Source of the DNA: Streptomyces sp. S.PB5
GTDB lineage: Bacteria; Actinomycetota; Actinomycetes; Streptomycetales; Streptomycetaceae
DNA: 64,000 nucleotides
Assembly: GCF_030403745.1 (NCBI RefSeq)
Contig: NZ_JAQMWP010000002.1
Span: 310,001 to 374,000 of the forward strand
Direction: 5' to 3'
Part shown: in pieces, positions 34,127 through 43,517 of the stretch
Numbering within the stretch: the first letter of the stretch is position 1
How the letters are laid out: every line of letters starts with the position of its first letter
Program-made: the position numbers and the translations under genes
The notes under the pieces: generated by a model
What the model saw: the letters and a program-made list of their open reading frames with translations, nothing else
The model's database searches: none
Told to the model about the DNA's origin: nothing

Positions 34127-34858
34127 ATGAGCAACGACGCCACCACCCCCGAGGCCGGCCGGATCCCGAACAAGGGCAAGCTGGCCAAGGACCTCAACGA
34201 GGTCATCCGCTACACGCTCTGGTCCGTCTTCAAGCTGAAGGACGTGCTCCCGGAGGACCGCGCGGGCTACGCCGACGAGGTCCAGGAGCTCTTCGACCAG
34301 CTCGCCGCCAAGGACGTCACCGTCCGCGGCACCTACGACGTGTCCGGGCTGCGCGCCGACGCCGACCTCATGATCTGGTGGCACGCCGAGACCGCCGACC
34401 AGCTCCAGGAGGCGTACAACCTCTTCCGCCGCACCAAGCTGGGCCGCGCCCTCACGCCGGTCTGGTCGAACATGGCGCTGCACCGCCCCGCCGAGTTCAA
34501 CCGCTCGCACATCCCGGCGTTCCTCGCCGACGAGACGCCGCGCAACTACGTCAGCGTCTACCCCTTCGTGCGCAGCTACGACTGGTACCTCCTGCCCGAC
34601 GAGGACCGCCGCCGCATGCTCGCCGACCACGGCAAGATGGCCCGCGGCTACCCCGACGTCCGCGCCAACACGGTCGCCTCCTTCTCCCTCGGCGACTACG
34701 AGTGGCTGCTGGCCTTCGAGGCCGACGAGCTCTACCGCATCGTCGACCTCATGCGCCATCTGCGCGCCTCGGAGGCCCGTATGCACGTCCGCGAGGAGGT
34801 CCCGTTCTTCACGGGCCGCCGCAAGGACATCGGGGAACTGGTCGCCGGTCTGGCCTGA
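34127..34858 (+). CDS. chdC: Coproheme decarboxylase (HemQ/ChdC, chlorite-dismutase fold)
   Basis: A 243-residue protein that converts coproheme to haem b with peroxide, the last step of the coproporphyrin pathway. Family features are [37 protein letters not shown], the proximal haem-ligand His in [15 protein letters not shown], and [19 protein letters not shown]. It follows hemY by five bases, so the two are certainly one operon. Its presence beside a HemY-type oxidase shows that haem is made by the Gram-positive route in this organism. Confidence 0.93.
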   Translation: MSNDATTPEAGRIPNKGKLAKDLNEVIRYTLWSVFKLKDVLPEDRAGYADEVQELFDQLAAKDVTVRGTYDVSGLRADADLMIWWHAETADQLQEAYNLFRRTKLGRALTPVWSNMALHRPAEFNRSHIPAFLADETPRNYVSVYPFVRSYDWYLLPDEDRRRMLADHGKMARGYPDVRANTVASFSLGDYEWLLAFEADELYRIVDLMRHLRASEARMHVREEVPFFTGRRKDIGELVAGLA

Positions 34859-36469
34859 TCAGGCCGCGGGCCGGGTGGCCGGCCGCTTCCGGGCCTCGCG
34901 CGGCTCGGGCTCCGGGTGCGCGGCGCAGGCCGCGCGTCGCACCGGGAGCCTGCCCTCCAGCAGGTACGCCTCCAGGTGACCGTTGACGCACGGGTTCGGG
35001 CCGCCCGCGATGCCGTGGGTGCCCGAGTCCCGCTCGGTGACCAGGGCCGAACCCGACAGCCGGCGGTGCATCTCCAGGGCGCCTTCGTACGGGGTCGCCG
35101 CGTCCCGTTCGGCCGCCAGGATCAGCGTCGGCGGCAACTCACCGGGGCCGGTCCGCACATCCAGGGGTTCCTGACGCGGCATCGGCCAGTAGGCGCACGG
35201 CAGGTTCATCCAGACGTTGTCCCATGTCTCGAAGGGCGCCACCCGGGCGAGCCGCGTGTTGTCCCGGTCCCACACCGCGAACTCCGTGGGCCAGGAGGCG
35301 TCGTTGCACTCGACGGCCGTGTATACCGCGTTGGAGTTCTCCGCCTCCTTGGCCGCCTCCGGATGCGGCCCCGCCTGAGCGATCAGCTGCTTCGGGTCGC
35401 CCTTCAGATAGGCGGACAGCGCCTCCGCCCGGTGCGGCCAGTAGTCGTCGTAGTACCCGGCCGACAGGAACGCCCCCTGCAGCTGCCCGGGCCCCACCTT
35501 CCCGCCCGCCGGCTCCGCCGCCAGCTGCGCCGCCGCCCGGTCGTAGCTGCGCTGCACCTTCTCCGCCGTGTCGCCGAGCCCGTACACCTTGTGGTGCTTG
35601 GCGACCCACTCCCGGAAGTCCGCCCATCGCCCCTCGAACGCCGCCGACTGGTCGAGGTTGTTGCGGTACCAGATCTGCGCCGGGTCCGGATTCACCGCGG
35701 AGTCGAACACCATGCGCCGCACATGCGACGGGAACAGGGTGGCGTACAACGCCCCGAAGTACGTCCCGTACGACGCCCCCATGAACGTCAGCTTCTCCTC
35801 GCCGAGCGCCGCGCGCAGCACATCGAGGTCACGGGCGTTGTTGAGCGAGTTGTAGTACTGGAGAGCCCGCCCCGTCCGCTTCGCGCAGCCGCGCGCGTAC
35901 GCCTTCGCCTCGGCGACGCGCTCCTGCTTGTAGGACTCCGAGGGGTGCGTCGGGGCCTGCGAGGGCGCCTTGAAGAAGTGCTTGGGGTTCTGGCAGGACA
36001 GCGGCGCCGAGCGGCCCACCCCGCGTGGGGCGTAGCCGACGAGGTCGTACGCCGCCGCGAGCCGCTTCCACTCCGGCATCACGCCGATGATCGGGAAGTA
36101 CATGCCGGAACCGCCGGGACCGCCCGGGTTGAAGACCAGCGCGCCCTGCCGGGGCACCCTGCGCTTGCTGTTGGCCGGGTCCCTGTGGGTGGCCCGCACC
36201 CGGCTGACGGTCAGTCTGATCTGCCGGCCGTCGGGGTCGGCGTAGTCCAGGGGCACGGACACCGTGCCGCACCGGACCTCGGCCGGCAGGTCCTCCACCT
36301 CGGCGCACTTGCCGAAGGTGATGCCGTCGGCCTGGGCGCGCGCGGCGGCGGCCGCGGTGCCGCGCATCTCGGCCGCGCCGGGAGCACCCGGCGCGCTGCC
36401 GGCCGGGGCGGCCGCGAGAGTGGTCAGGAGCAAGGTCCCGGCGGCCGAGTAGAGGGCGGGGGCTCTCAT
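34859..36469 (-). CDS. Secreted alpha/beta-hydrolase, tripeptidyl-aminopeptidase type (S33)
   Basis: A 536-residue exported peptidase. The N-terminus is a signal peptide (about 1-26, ending in a PAGSAPGAP region). The oxyanion segment is NPGGPGGSG, the nucleophile Ser233 is in GASYG, and the C-terminal TAP domain carries LILAAERDAATPYEGALEMH (Asp) and DSGTHGIAG (His). Streptomyces Tap enzymes release N-terminal tripeptides from extracellular proteins; substrate here is not proven. GAAGGGA precedes the ATG. It converges on chdC with no gap and no clear terminator. Confidence 0.87.
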   Translation of the reverse strand: MRAPALYSAAGTLLLTTLAAAPAGSAPGAPGAAEMRGTAAAAARAQADGITFGKCAEVEDLPAEVRCGTVSVPLDYADPDGRQIRLTVSRVRATHRDPANSKRRVPRQGALVFNPGGPGGSGMYFPIIGVMPEWKRLAAAYDLVGYAPRGVGRSAPLSCQNPKHFFKAPSQAPTHPSESYKQERVAEAKAYARGCAKRTGRALQYYNSLNNARDLDVLRAALGEEKLTFMGASYGTYFGALYATLFPSHVRRMVFDSAVNPDPAQIWYRNNLDQSAAFEGRWADFREWVAKHHKVYGLGDTAEKVQRSYDRAAAQLAAEPAGGKVGPGQLQGAFLSAGYYDDYWPHRAEALSAYLKGDPKQLIAQAGPHPEAAKEAENSNAVYTAVECNDASWPTEFAVWDRDNTRLARVAPFETWDNVWMNLPCAYWPMPRQEPLDVRTGPGELPPTLILAAERDAATPYEGALEMHRRLSGSALVTERDSGTHGIAGGPNPCVNGHLEAYLLEGRLPVRRAACAAHPEPEPREARKRPATRPAA

Positions 36470-36567
36470 CGCGTATCCCTTCGGTGCACGGCAGCAACAA
36501 AAGGGATGTTTCGTTCGGTTGTTGGTGAAGGCAAGCACCGTCCCGCGGGTGTCGGCGCCAATGCCCC

Positions 36568-37356
36568 CTATGCGCCCCTGGTGTGCCCGGCGCGCCAGTG
36601 CTGCTCGCGGTCGGCGAAGGCCGCCCGCAGATCGGGTTCACCGACGGCGCGGATGCCCCGTACGGCCACGGTCGTCAGATACGTACGGTCGTCGCCGCCG
36701 CTCGTGTGCCGGGCCAGGGCGCCGAGCAGCCGCTGACCGGCCGGGGAGGCCCAGCGCGAGTACGGGTGCACCTCGATCCGCGTGATGGCCAGGCAGCTCA
36801 GGGTGAGCGCGAGGGGCAGCGCGAACCAGAGGGCGACGAGATGGCGCGGCACGTCCGACGGGGCAGGTACCAGCAGCGCGGTCGCGCCCAGCACGAGGAC
36901 GGCGAGCGCGGCGAGCTGCACCTGGCGGACCGCGGCCGCGATCGTACGCCCTCCGTCGGGCACCGCGAGGCCGTCGCGGACGAGACGGTCGGCGAGGCCG
37001 CGCACCGGGGGAGCGGTGGCCGCGGCGTCCCGGACCGGGGCGATACGGGACTGCCCCTCCGGCCCGATGGCACCTATCACCGAGCGCTCGATCTCGTCCC
37101 GGCCGCGCGGGTCGACGACCGTCGCCCAGCCGGTGTGCGCGAGCAGCAGCCGCCGCTGCCTGGCCATGGAGACAAGGGTGAGGTCGGCGACCCGACGCGG
37201 TCCGCCGGACAGGAACGCCGCCTCGTACAGCGTCAGGTCGTGTCCATGGCCCGCGTCCACATCGACGGCCGCACTGCGTACGGCGGCCAGGCACAACCGG
37301 GTACACGCGGTACCGGCGGCGGCCCAGGCCAGCAGGAGGAGAAGGACCCAGAACAT
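36568..37356 (-). CDS. TIGR04222-type membrane protein
   Basis: A 262-residue protein with an N-terminal hydrophobic helix, a conserved soluble segment (LTLYEAAFLSGGPRRVADLT, LVSMARQRRLLL, WATVVDP), a predicted winged-helix-like stretch (PPVRGLADRLVRDGLAVP), then two membrane helices. This matches the TIGR04222 family, whose members often end in a Cys/Gly-rich tail. Here the C-terminus ends in ADREQHWRAGHTRGA and has no such tail. The family often neighbours DUF692 genes, and one lies two genes upstream on the same strand (38833-40923). Function is unknown. Confidence 0.75.
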   Translation of the reverse strand: MFWVLLLLLAWAAAGTACTRLCLAAVRSAAVDVDAGHGHDLTLYEAAFLSGGPRRVADLTLVSMARQRRLLLAHTGWATVVDPRGRDEIERSVIGAIGPEGQSRIAPVRDAAATAPPVRGLADRLVRDGLAVPDGGRTIAAAVRQVQLAALAVLVLGATALLVPAPSDVPRHLVALWFALPLALTLSCLAITRIEVHPYSRWASPAGQRLLGALARHTSGGDDRTYLTTVAVRGIRAVGEPDLRAAFADREQHWRAGHTRGA

Positions 37357-37532
37357 GACGCTGTTCTATGCGAGATGGTCTGACCGGCGCCATGCCTTGC
37401 TCACAATTCGGACGGAGCGTTGCCGGTACGTGACGTTCCCCTTTTTGCGGCTGAACCGCCGCCGCTCTCGCGGACCTGGTTGCTCGCCGCGGGGGGTTGC
37501 TCAATTGCTGGTTGCGGTTTTGGGATGGTTTT

Positions 37533-38300
37533 CTATGGTGTGCGTGGCGGCGGGCTGGTGGCCGGCGGGGGCAGTGCGTAGCTCGGGGTCACCGGGACGG
37601 CGGGGGGCGGGGTGGTCGTCGCGAGCGGTGGAGCGGGGGAGTTGGTGATCGGGGGCGTGCTGCCCGCGGCCATGTCCTGGGCCAGGGCGTCGAAGTCGAC
37701 GTAGCCGGTGGCCTCCAGGATCTTGATGTGGTCCAGGACCGTGGTGTTGGCGTCGTCGGCGAGGGTGCGGACGAGGGAGTTGCGGGTGCTCGCGCGGACC
37801 TGGGCGACGACCGAGAAGACCCTGCCGTGCGCGAGGCGCAGGATGTTGGCGAACTGGCGGTCGTAGTCGACGCCTTGGGCCGCGTCGAGCGTCGCGAGCC
37901 ACTGCTTCTGCTGGTCGTTCGGCTCGTTGGGGAGTGCCATGCCCAGCTGCGAGGCCACATCCCGGACCCGCTCGTCGAGGAACGTGTGCCCCTGGACGAG
38001 GTGTTCGCCCGCCACCCTTACGGCGCGGGTCGTGCCCTTCTGCTGAGCCTGCTGGCCCGCCGGCAGCTCCCACAGCCCGGCCAGCCGGACCTTCGTGATG
38101 AAGTCCCGGTCCAGCGCGGACAGCGGCCCGTACTGCGTCGACACGGTCGTCGCGTTGAGCACGTCGACCCCGGTCCCCGACCGGTCGGCGTACGACCAGA
38201 TCGGGAAGACCAGCGCCAGTAGTGTCGCCGTCAGGCCGACGATGATGATCCCTGTGCCACTGAAAATGCCTCGGCCCTTGACGGGGGGTCGCGGTCGCAT
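37533..38300 (-). CDS. DUF4142 protein with membrane anchor
   Basis: A 255-residue protein with a short basic tail, one membrane segment (GIIIVGLTATLLALVFPIWS, about residues 17-36), and an external helical DUF4142 domain: LSALDRDFITKVRLAGLWEL, GEHLVQGHTFLDERV and DYDRQFANILRLAHGRVFSV. It ends with a Pro/Thr-rich tail (TTTPPPAVPVTPS). AGGAGG six bases before ATG 38300 fixes the start. DUF4142 domains are ferritin-like four-helix proteins of unclear role. It lies between the TIGR04222 and DUF692 genes on the same strand, but with gaps of 176 and 532 bases. Confidence 0.82.
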   Translation of the reverse strand: MRPRPPVKGRGIFSGTGIIIVGLTATLLALVFPIWSYADRSGTGVDVLNATTVSTQYGPLSALDRDFITKVRLAGLWELPAGQQAQQKGTTRAVRVAGEHLVQGHTFLDERVRDVASQLGMALPNEPNDQQKQWLATLDAAQGVDYDRQFANILRLAHGRVFSVVAQVRASTRNSLVRTLADDANTTVLDHIKILEATGYVDFDALAQDMAAGSTPPITNSPAPPLATTTPPPAVPVTPSYALPPPATSPPPRTP

Positions 38301-38832
38301 GGTGCCTCCTGTTACGGCACCGCACGCTAGTGAGATTCGAGTGCGGGGTTCGCATGTTACTGCGGGGTCAACGCCAACTGCCTTACGGGGACGAAGGGTT
38401 GCAACCGGGACACTGGGGGCGAATGGTGGGCGGGGAGTTGGCGGCATACGGCACCAAAGGTGACGTATGGAGTGTGGAGAAGGTGTGACGAGGTCACGGT
38501 GTTAATCCGGGCACACTCGGCGGGGACGGGGCGCGAACGGGGGATGGGCGGGGCGTGGACGGACGCGTAGCGGTCGGGGCCCGGCTGCCGTAGAGGGGCT
38601 CCGCTGGTGGGGGCGGGCCTGTCGGCGGGAGGTGGGGCCTTGGTCGGGGTGGCTTGCCTGAGGGGGGCGAGGTTCTGATGGGGGCGGGCCCGTCGACCGG
38701 GTCTGGTCAGCCGACCCGGTCTGGCCCGTCGACTTGGTCGGCCTGCCTCGCGGGGTCAGGCCCGCCGGCCGGTGCCGGGCCGTTGGCGGGACCCTGGGCG
38801 TTGCTCTGGGGCGGGCCCTCGGTCATGGGCGG
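38301..38832. other. 532-base non-coding gap, strongly G-rich on the plus strand
   Basis: No protein-like frame is visible. From about 38520 to 38700 the plus strand has many runs of three or more G with short spacers (for example GGGGGCGGGCC at two places and GGGAGGTGGGG). From 38690 to 38770 several loosely repeated GTCGACC/CCGGTCTGG words occur. The left end must hold the DUF4142 promoter. The G-run pattern could fold as a quadruplex; I see no defined gene. Confidence 0.4.
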
Positions 38833-40923
38833 TCACCGGCGCAGCAGCACCCGTCGTGTCGCCCGCGCCAGCCGCACGGCCGGCCGGTGCGACCGGGGGC
38901 GTGGTCCCGAGCGCTCCAGCCACCACTCCCGCAATTCGGCCCGGGCCTGCGGGTTCTCCGGGAGGCCGGAGCCGAGCACGTACCCGGCGAAGTCCAGCGC
39001 GTCCCGCCGGTAGCCGTCGGTCATGGGGTGCCCGTGTGCGTACCCGAGGAACGCGGACCGGTATCCCGCCCCGAGAATCCCCGGCAGCTCCGGCGCCACC
39101 TTCGCCACGACATCCGCCCGCTTCCCGGCCAGCGCCCGCGCCTGCACCCCGAGCCGCACCCGGTCGAACCCCTCGGGCACGGGAGTCCCGGCGACGAGGG
39201 CGGACAGGAGGGCGGTCTGCGCGAGCGCGAGCCGCTGACGGGCGGGGGAGGTGTCGGAGGCGGTCTCCTCGCCCCGGCCACCGGGGGCCTGGCGCGCCGC
39301 GCCGGACTGCTCCGCCGTTTCCGGCGCGGGCTCGACCTCGGACTCGGACGGCGGTGTGTGGTTGTCGGCTTCGGCCGCATCGATGGTGGGCCCCTCCGAC
39401 TCCTCCGCCGTCTTCGGCGCGGGCTCGACCTTGGACGGCGGTGTGTGGTTGTCGGCTTCGGCCGCATCGATGGCGGACCCTTCCGACTCCTCCACCGTTT
39501 CCGGTGCGTGCTCGACCGCGGACGGCGGCGCGTGGTTGTCGGCTTCGGCCGTGCCGATGGCGGGCCCCTCCGACTCCTCCGCCGTTTCCGGTCCGCACCC
39601 GGCCCGCGGAGCCAGCACGTCTGCCCCGGGGTGGATCCGCTCCGGCTGGCCGGTTCCCGCAGCCGTTTCGCCGGCTGCCGTGCCCGGGTCTCCCGCCCCC
39701 GTGCCAGGCGCTCCGGTTTCCGTGCCGGAGTCTCCGGTTCCTTCGCCTGCGCCCCGGGCTCCTGTGCCGGTGGCCCCGGCTCCTGCGCCCTCGACGCGCG
39801 CGGCCGTGTTCCGGGTTCCTGTGCCCGTACCCCCGGCTCCTGTGCTCGTGTCTCCGGTCCCCGTGCCCGTGTTCCCGGCTCGCGCGGCCGTGGTCCCGGT
39901 TCCTTCGCCTGCGCCCCCTGCTCCTGGGCCTATGTCTCCGGTCCCCGCGCTTGTGTTCCCAGCTCCTGTGCCCGCGCCCCCGGCTCCCGTGGCCGTCTCC
40001 CGGGTTCCTGCCCCTATCCCAGCCCCAGCCCCGCCCCCCGACGCAGCCCGCCCGACGTTCTCCCCGCGGCCCCCCTTCGAGGCCACCCCGCCCTGCTCCC
40101 GCCCCTTCTCCAGTGCCTCCCTGATCGACCCCAGCTCGCGCTCCAGCTCGGTCGGTTCCGGGAAGTTCTCGTCTCGTTCCAGGAGTACGCCGGGGGGTGA
40201 GATCCGGGACGCGAGGTCCGTGAGGATGTCGAGGACCGGGCGGGGGACGGGGTGGGCGTGGCTGTCGTGCCAGACGCCGTCCCGTTCGAAACCGCCGGCG
40301 ACGTGGACGTAGGCGATGGCCTCCAGAGGGAGGTCGGTGAGGGCCTCGGCGGGGTCCTCGCCGCGGTTGACGTGGTTGGTGTGGAGGTTCGCGACGTCGA
40401 TCAGGAGGCGGACCCCGGTGCGGTCGGCCAGCTCGTACAGGAACTGCCCCTCCGTCATCTCCTCGCCCGGCCACGAGATCAGTGCGGCGATGTTCTCGAC
40501 GGCGAGCGGCACCGGCAGCGCGGCCTGGGCGATGCGGATGTTCTCGCACAGCACGTCGAGGGCGTCACGGGTGCGCGGCACCGGCAGCAGATGCCCGGCT
40601 TCGAGGCGCGGCGAGGCCGTCAGCGGACCGCCCGCCCGCACGAACGCGATGTGCTCTGTCACCAGGGGCGACCCCAGCGCCTGGGCCCGCTCGGCGAGGG
40701 CCGTCAGCCGGCCCTCGTCGGGGCGGTCGGCGCCGCCGAGACCGAGGGAGACGCCGTGCGGGACGACTGTCACTCCGCGCTCGCGCAGCCGCAGCAGCGA
40801 CTCGGGGAGATGCCCGGGGCAGACGTTCTCGGCCACGGCCTCGACCCAGTCGATGCCCGGCATGCGCTCCACGGCGTCCGCGATCTCCGGTCGCCATCCG
40901 ATTCCCGTGCCCAGTCGCTCCAT
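38833..40923 (-). CDS. DUF692 (MNIO-type) protein with low-complexity linker and C-terminal partner-like domain
   Basis: A 696-residue protein. Residues about 1-275 form a DUF692 TIM barrel with the likely iron ligands in [58 protein letters not shown] and LERDENFPE. Enzymes of this class (MbnB, TglH) are multinuclear iron oxidases that modify peptide cysteines. Residues about 281-428 are Gly/Thr/Ala repeats, and about 449-537 are three acidic 29-31-residue repeats. Residues about 560-690 form a helical domain ([40 protein letters not shown]) resembling the DUF2063-type partner proteins of MNIO enzymes. GGAGGAGGG precedes the ATG. Confidence 0.8.
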   Translation of the reverse strand: MERLGTGIGWRPEIADAVERMPGIDWVEAVAENVCPGHLPESLLRLRERGVTVVPHGVSLGLGGADRPDEGRLTALAERAQALGSPLVTEHIAFVRAGGPLTASPRLEAGHLLPVPRTRDALDVLCENIRIAQAALPVPLAVENIAALISWPGEEMTEGQFLYELADRTGVRLLIDVANLHTNHVNRGEDPAEALTDLPLEAIAYVHVAGGFERDGVWHDSHAHPVPRPVLDILTDLASRISPPGVLLERDENFPEPTELERELGSIREALEKGREQGGVASKGGRGENVGRAASGGGAGAGIGAGTRETATGAGGAGTGAGNTSAGTGDIGPGAGGAGEGTGTTAARAGNTGTGTGDTSTGAGGTGTGTRNTAARVEGAGAGATGTGARGAGEGTGDSGTETGAPGTGAGDPGTAAGETAAGTGQPERIHPGADVLAPRAGCGPETAEESEGPAIGTAEADNHAPPSAVEHAPETVEESEGSAIDAAEADNHTPPSKVEPAPKTAEESEGPTIDAAEADNHTPPSESEVEPAPETAEQSGAARQAPGGRGEETASDTSPARQRLALAQTALLSALVAGTPVPEGFDRVRLGVQARALAGKRADVVAKVAPELPGILGAGYRSAFLGYAHGHPMTDGYRRDALDFAGYVLGSGLPENPQARAELREWWLERSGPRPRSHRPAVRLARATRRVLLRR
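39311..39577 (-). repeat. Three tandem in-frame repeats in the DUF692 gene
   Basis: Units begin at 39311, 39404 and 39491 (93, 87 and 87 bases, all multiples of three) and encode copies of a segment like [19 protein letters not shown] followed by a Pro-Pro-Ser and Glu-Pro-Ala-Pro stretch. A partial fourth unit begins at 39578. The repeat is highly acidic and predicted disordered. Confidence 0.8.
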
Positions 40924-41162
40924 CGTCCCCGTCCCTCCTCCGGCCGACTCTCCGCTCCACCTGGATCCGCTGTGTCGTCCCCTTCGACGGCTCGCTGTTT
41001 CCGGCGTGATCGGGGTATGGCCCCGGTGCCCGCCCGTGAATCCCCCTGTCGGGTCGTTCAGAGGAACATTTGAGGTTTGAGGGCACCGGTGCCAGGAGGT
41101 ACGCAACAGGACCACCGGGTGTTCAACCGGACACGGCACGACCGACGGTCAGACCTCGACGG

Positions 41163-41762
41163 TCACACCCCGCCGGGCCACCGCTCCGGCGACCGCCCCA
41201 GGAGCCGCAGCGTCTCCGCGAGCGGCCCGGCGCCCGGCGGCACCTCCAGTGCTGCCGCGAACGCGAACCCCGGCCCCTGACCTCGCACCTCCGGGCCCGC
41301 CGGCACCCGCCGGGCCACGGTGAGCGCCGCCCGAAGGACCTCCTCGGGCAGGTCGATCCCGGCGCCCAGGGTGGCGGCCACGTCCCAGGCGTGCACCACG
41401 TAGTCGACGAGATGGAAGCCGATCGCGAGCCGCCCGGGGAACCGGCCGCCGAACTCGGGAAGTGTGAACTCCCGCTCCATTACGCCGGGTTCGGCGAAGG
41501 CTTCGAGGACGGTCGCCGCCGCCTCCCCATGGACCTTGGTCGGCTCACTCATGTCCTCCGATTCCGCCCAGTACGCCAGATCCCCACCCGCGCCACCCGC
41601 CGCGGCCGCGAACCCCCGGTGCTGCGCCGCCATGTGCGCCACCAGTCGCCGCAGCGTCCACCCGGCACAGGGGCTGTCCCGCTCCCAGTCCCCCTCCTGC
41701 GCGAGCTCCACGACGCGCACGGCCTCGTCCACGGCGATCCGGTCCAGCTCGACGACATCCAT
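41163..41762 (-). CDS. Mycothiol-dependent maleylpyruvate isomerase-family (DinB-like) protein
   Basis: A 199-residue four-helix protein of the DinB/MDMPI family. Features are VVELDRIAVDEAVRVVELAQ, the SPCAGWTLRRLVAHMAAQHR segment with its His, and GFHLVDYVVHAWDVAATLG with a second His motif, which together would bind a metal. Such proteins often use mycothiol as cofactor; the substrate is unknown. A GTG three codons upstream (41771) is an alternative start; the ATG has GAGG only three bases before it. It is the last recognisable host gene before the serine integrase. Confidence 0.75.
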   Translation of the reverse strand: MDVVELDRIAVDEAVRVVELAQEGDWERDSPCAGWTLRRLVAHMAAQHRGFAAAAGGAGGDLAYWAESEDMSEPTKVHGEAAATVLEAFAEPGVMEREFTLPEFGGRFPGRLAIGFHLVDYVVHAWDVAATLGAGIDLPEEVLRAALTVARRVPAGPEVRGQGPGFAFAAALEVPPGAGPLAETLRLLGRSPERWPGGV

Positions 41763-41771
41763 GAACCTCAC

Positions 41772-41969
41772 GGTAAAAGAAAGCGAACGGTCGTGCTACT
41801 TAATTTCGCCGACCGCGTCACGTCCGACCACCCGCATTTCTCAGCCCACTTGACCCACTCGCCGCTTCGTCACCGCAGCGCCGGATGGTCCGCGACCACC
41901 GTGCAGGAGCCCGGCGCGATCTCCCTAATGCCTTCCATAACTCATGTACTCCCACCTAAGCTCGGAACC
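41772..41969. other. Probable prophage-host junction (attachment site region)
   Basis: The 198 bases between the last host gene and the integrase contain no supported gene. Large serine integrases usually lie beside their attachment site, so the left junction (attL or attR) is expected here. The last 60 bases are less GC-rich (ACCTAAGCTCGG, CCATAACTCATG). The core dinucleotide cannot be located without the other end, which lies outside the window. Confidence 0.45.
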
Positions 41970-43517
41970 ATGAACCAGCTCATCCCGCAGAGGCCGGCCC
42001 TCTACTGTCGGTTGTCCTACGCGCCCGACGGCTCGCTGGAGAAGGTCGAGCGTCAGGAGGCCGACGGCCGCGCGATGGGGGGTCGCCTGAACTGGCCCGA
42101 CTTCTGCTGTGTGTACGTCGACAACTCCCGGTCCGCATGGCAGCGCAACCGCAAGCGGCCCGACTGGGACCGAATGCTCCTGACCCTCGACGTGGACAGC
42201 GGGCGCCTGATAGCGGCGGACCCGAAGGCGAACCATCACCACGACGGGATCATGACCTACCACGGCGACAGGCTCATTCGGCAGCCGTACGACCTGGAGC
42301 TGTTGCTCAACATCGCCGACAGCCGACGGATCCCCCTCGCCTCTGTGTCCGGTGTCCGTGACCTGTCGAATCCCGACGACCGTTTCATCCTTCGCATCGA
42401 GGCCGCCCAGGCTTGCCGCGAGTCGGACAACACCTCGCGCCGGGTGAAGCGGGCTCTCGGCGCTCGGGCCGAGCGAGGCCTCACGCAGGTCGGTGGGAGC
42501 CGGCCGTTCGGCTTCGGTGTTCAGATCGGCACCCGTACCAGACTCGACCCGGACACCGGCGAGGACATCGAGGTACCGGTCTACGACACGACCAAGCACG
42601 TGCCCGACGAGGCGCGCTACGCGGCCGACGCCGTGGACCGGCAGCTCGCCGGCCAGTCTCAGATCGGCGTAGTCAAGTGGCTGAACACGAAGTGCACGAC
42701 GACCGCCGGGAACCCGTGGACCACCAAGACGTGGCGGGACTACGTCCTGCGGCCGCGGATCGCCGGGCTGATCGAGCATGAGGGCCAGCTGAAGAAGGCT
42801 GCCTGGGACGGCATCGTCTCGGAGGAGGCCTGGCGGGCCGTGACGGCTCTCTATGACTCCAGCCGCAGCGCACATCCCTACGTGGGGCGCGAGAGGCGGT
42901 ACTTGCTGTCCACTGTCGCCGAGTGCGGCGGAAGTGACTGCGGCGGAATCATGAGAGGACGGCCTGTCGGTGGCAAGGACAAGCCGCATCGCCGGACCCG
43001 CTACACGCAGTACTACTGCCCGGTCTGCAAGAAGGTGTCGAGGAAGACTGAGCCCGTGGACGCCTACGTGCAGGGGCGCGTGCTCCGGCTGCTGAGTGAC
43101 GCTCGACTCGCCTCGGAGCTGCAGGCTGCGGCAGAGGACGGCACGCCTGGGATCGCCGCCCAGATTGCCGAGATCGTACGTCGTAGGGACGAGAGGGCGG
43201 CGCAGCTGGAAGAACTCGCGGATGATCCGGATCTCGACCCCGTCTTGGCGATGCGCGCCGTGGCCTCCTTCAACCGGAAGATCGACACGCTGCGTGCTCA
43301 GCTCGACGCGACGGCAGAGCAACGTCGGCTCCAGCGGTACGTGGGCATCTCCCGTGAGGAGTGGATGGACTTGCCGCTCGATGTCAGGGCCACAGTGATC
43401 AAGGACCTGTATCGCGTGGTCATCCTGCCGAGCGCGCGGCGTGGTCCGGGATTCGACCCGTCCAGCGTCCGGCTGGAGCGGCGCCCCCTGGTCGATCGCC
43501 CCGAGCGGAGCCGGTGA
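41970..43517 (+). CDS. int: Large serine integrase (site-specific recombinase)
   Basis: A 515-residue phage integrase of the phiC31/TP901 class. The catalytic Ser16 is in ALYCRLSYAPDG, and the N-terminal resolvase domain includes ERQEADGRA and YVDNSRSAW. The recombinase domain follows (RRVKRALGARAERGLTQVGG, RPFGFGV). The zinc-ribbon domain shows Cys pairs (ECGGSDCGGIM and YYCPVCKK) and a coiled-coil insertion (EIVRRRDERAAQLEELADDP). It would cut both strands at attP and attB and integrate without host factors. It is transcribed rightward into the prophage. ATG 41970 gives the standard N-terminus. Confidence 0.93.
   Translation: MNQLIPQRPALYCRLSYAPDGSLEKVERQEADGRAMGGRLNWPDFCCVYVDNSRSAWQRNRKRPDWDRMLLTLDVDSGRLIAADPKANHHHDGIMTYHGDRLIRQPYDLELLLNIADSRRIPLASVSGVRDLSNPDDRFILRIEAAQACRESDNTSRRVKRALGARAERGLTQVGGSRPFGFGVQIGTRTRLDPDTGEDIEVPVYDTTKHVPDEARYAADAVDRQLAGQSQIGVVKWLNTKCTTTAGNPWTTKTWRDYVLRPRIAGLIEHEGQLKKAAWDGIVSEEAWRAVTALYDSSRSAHPYVGRERRYLLSTVAECGGSDCGGIMRGRPVGGKDKPHRRTRYTQYYCPVCKKVSRKTEPVDAYVQGRVLRLLSDARLASELQAAAEDGTPGIAAQIAEIVRRRDERAAQLEELADDPDLDPVLAMRAVASFNRKIDTLRAQLDATAEQRRLQRYVGISREEWMDLPLDVRATVIKDLYRVVILPSARRGPGFDPSSVRLERRPLVDRPERSR

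Noticed and set aside
39311..39577. CRISPR or intergenic repeat at the acidic repeats
   Set aside because: The repeats are in frame inside the DUF692 gene, with lengths in multiples of three.
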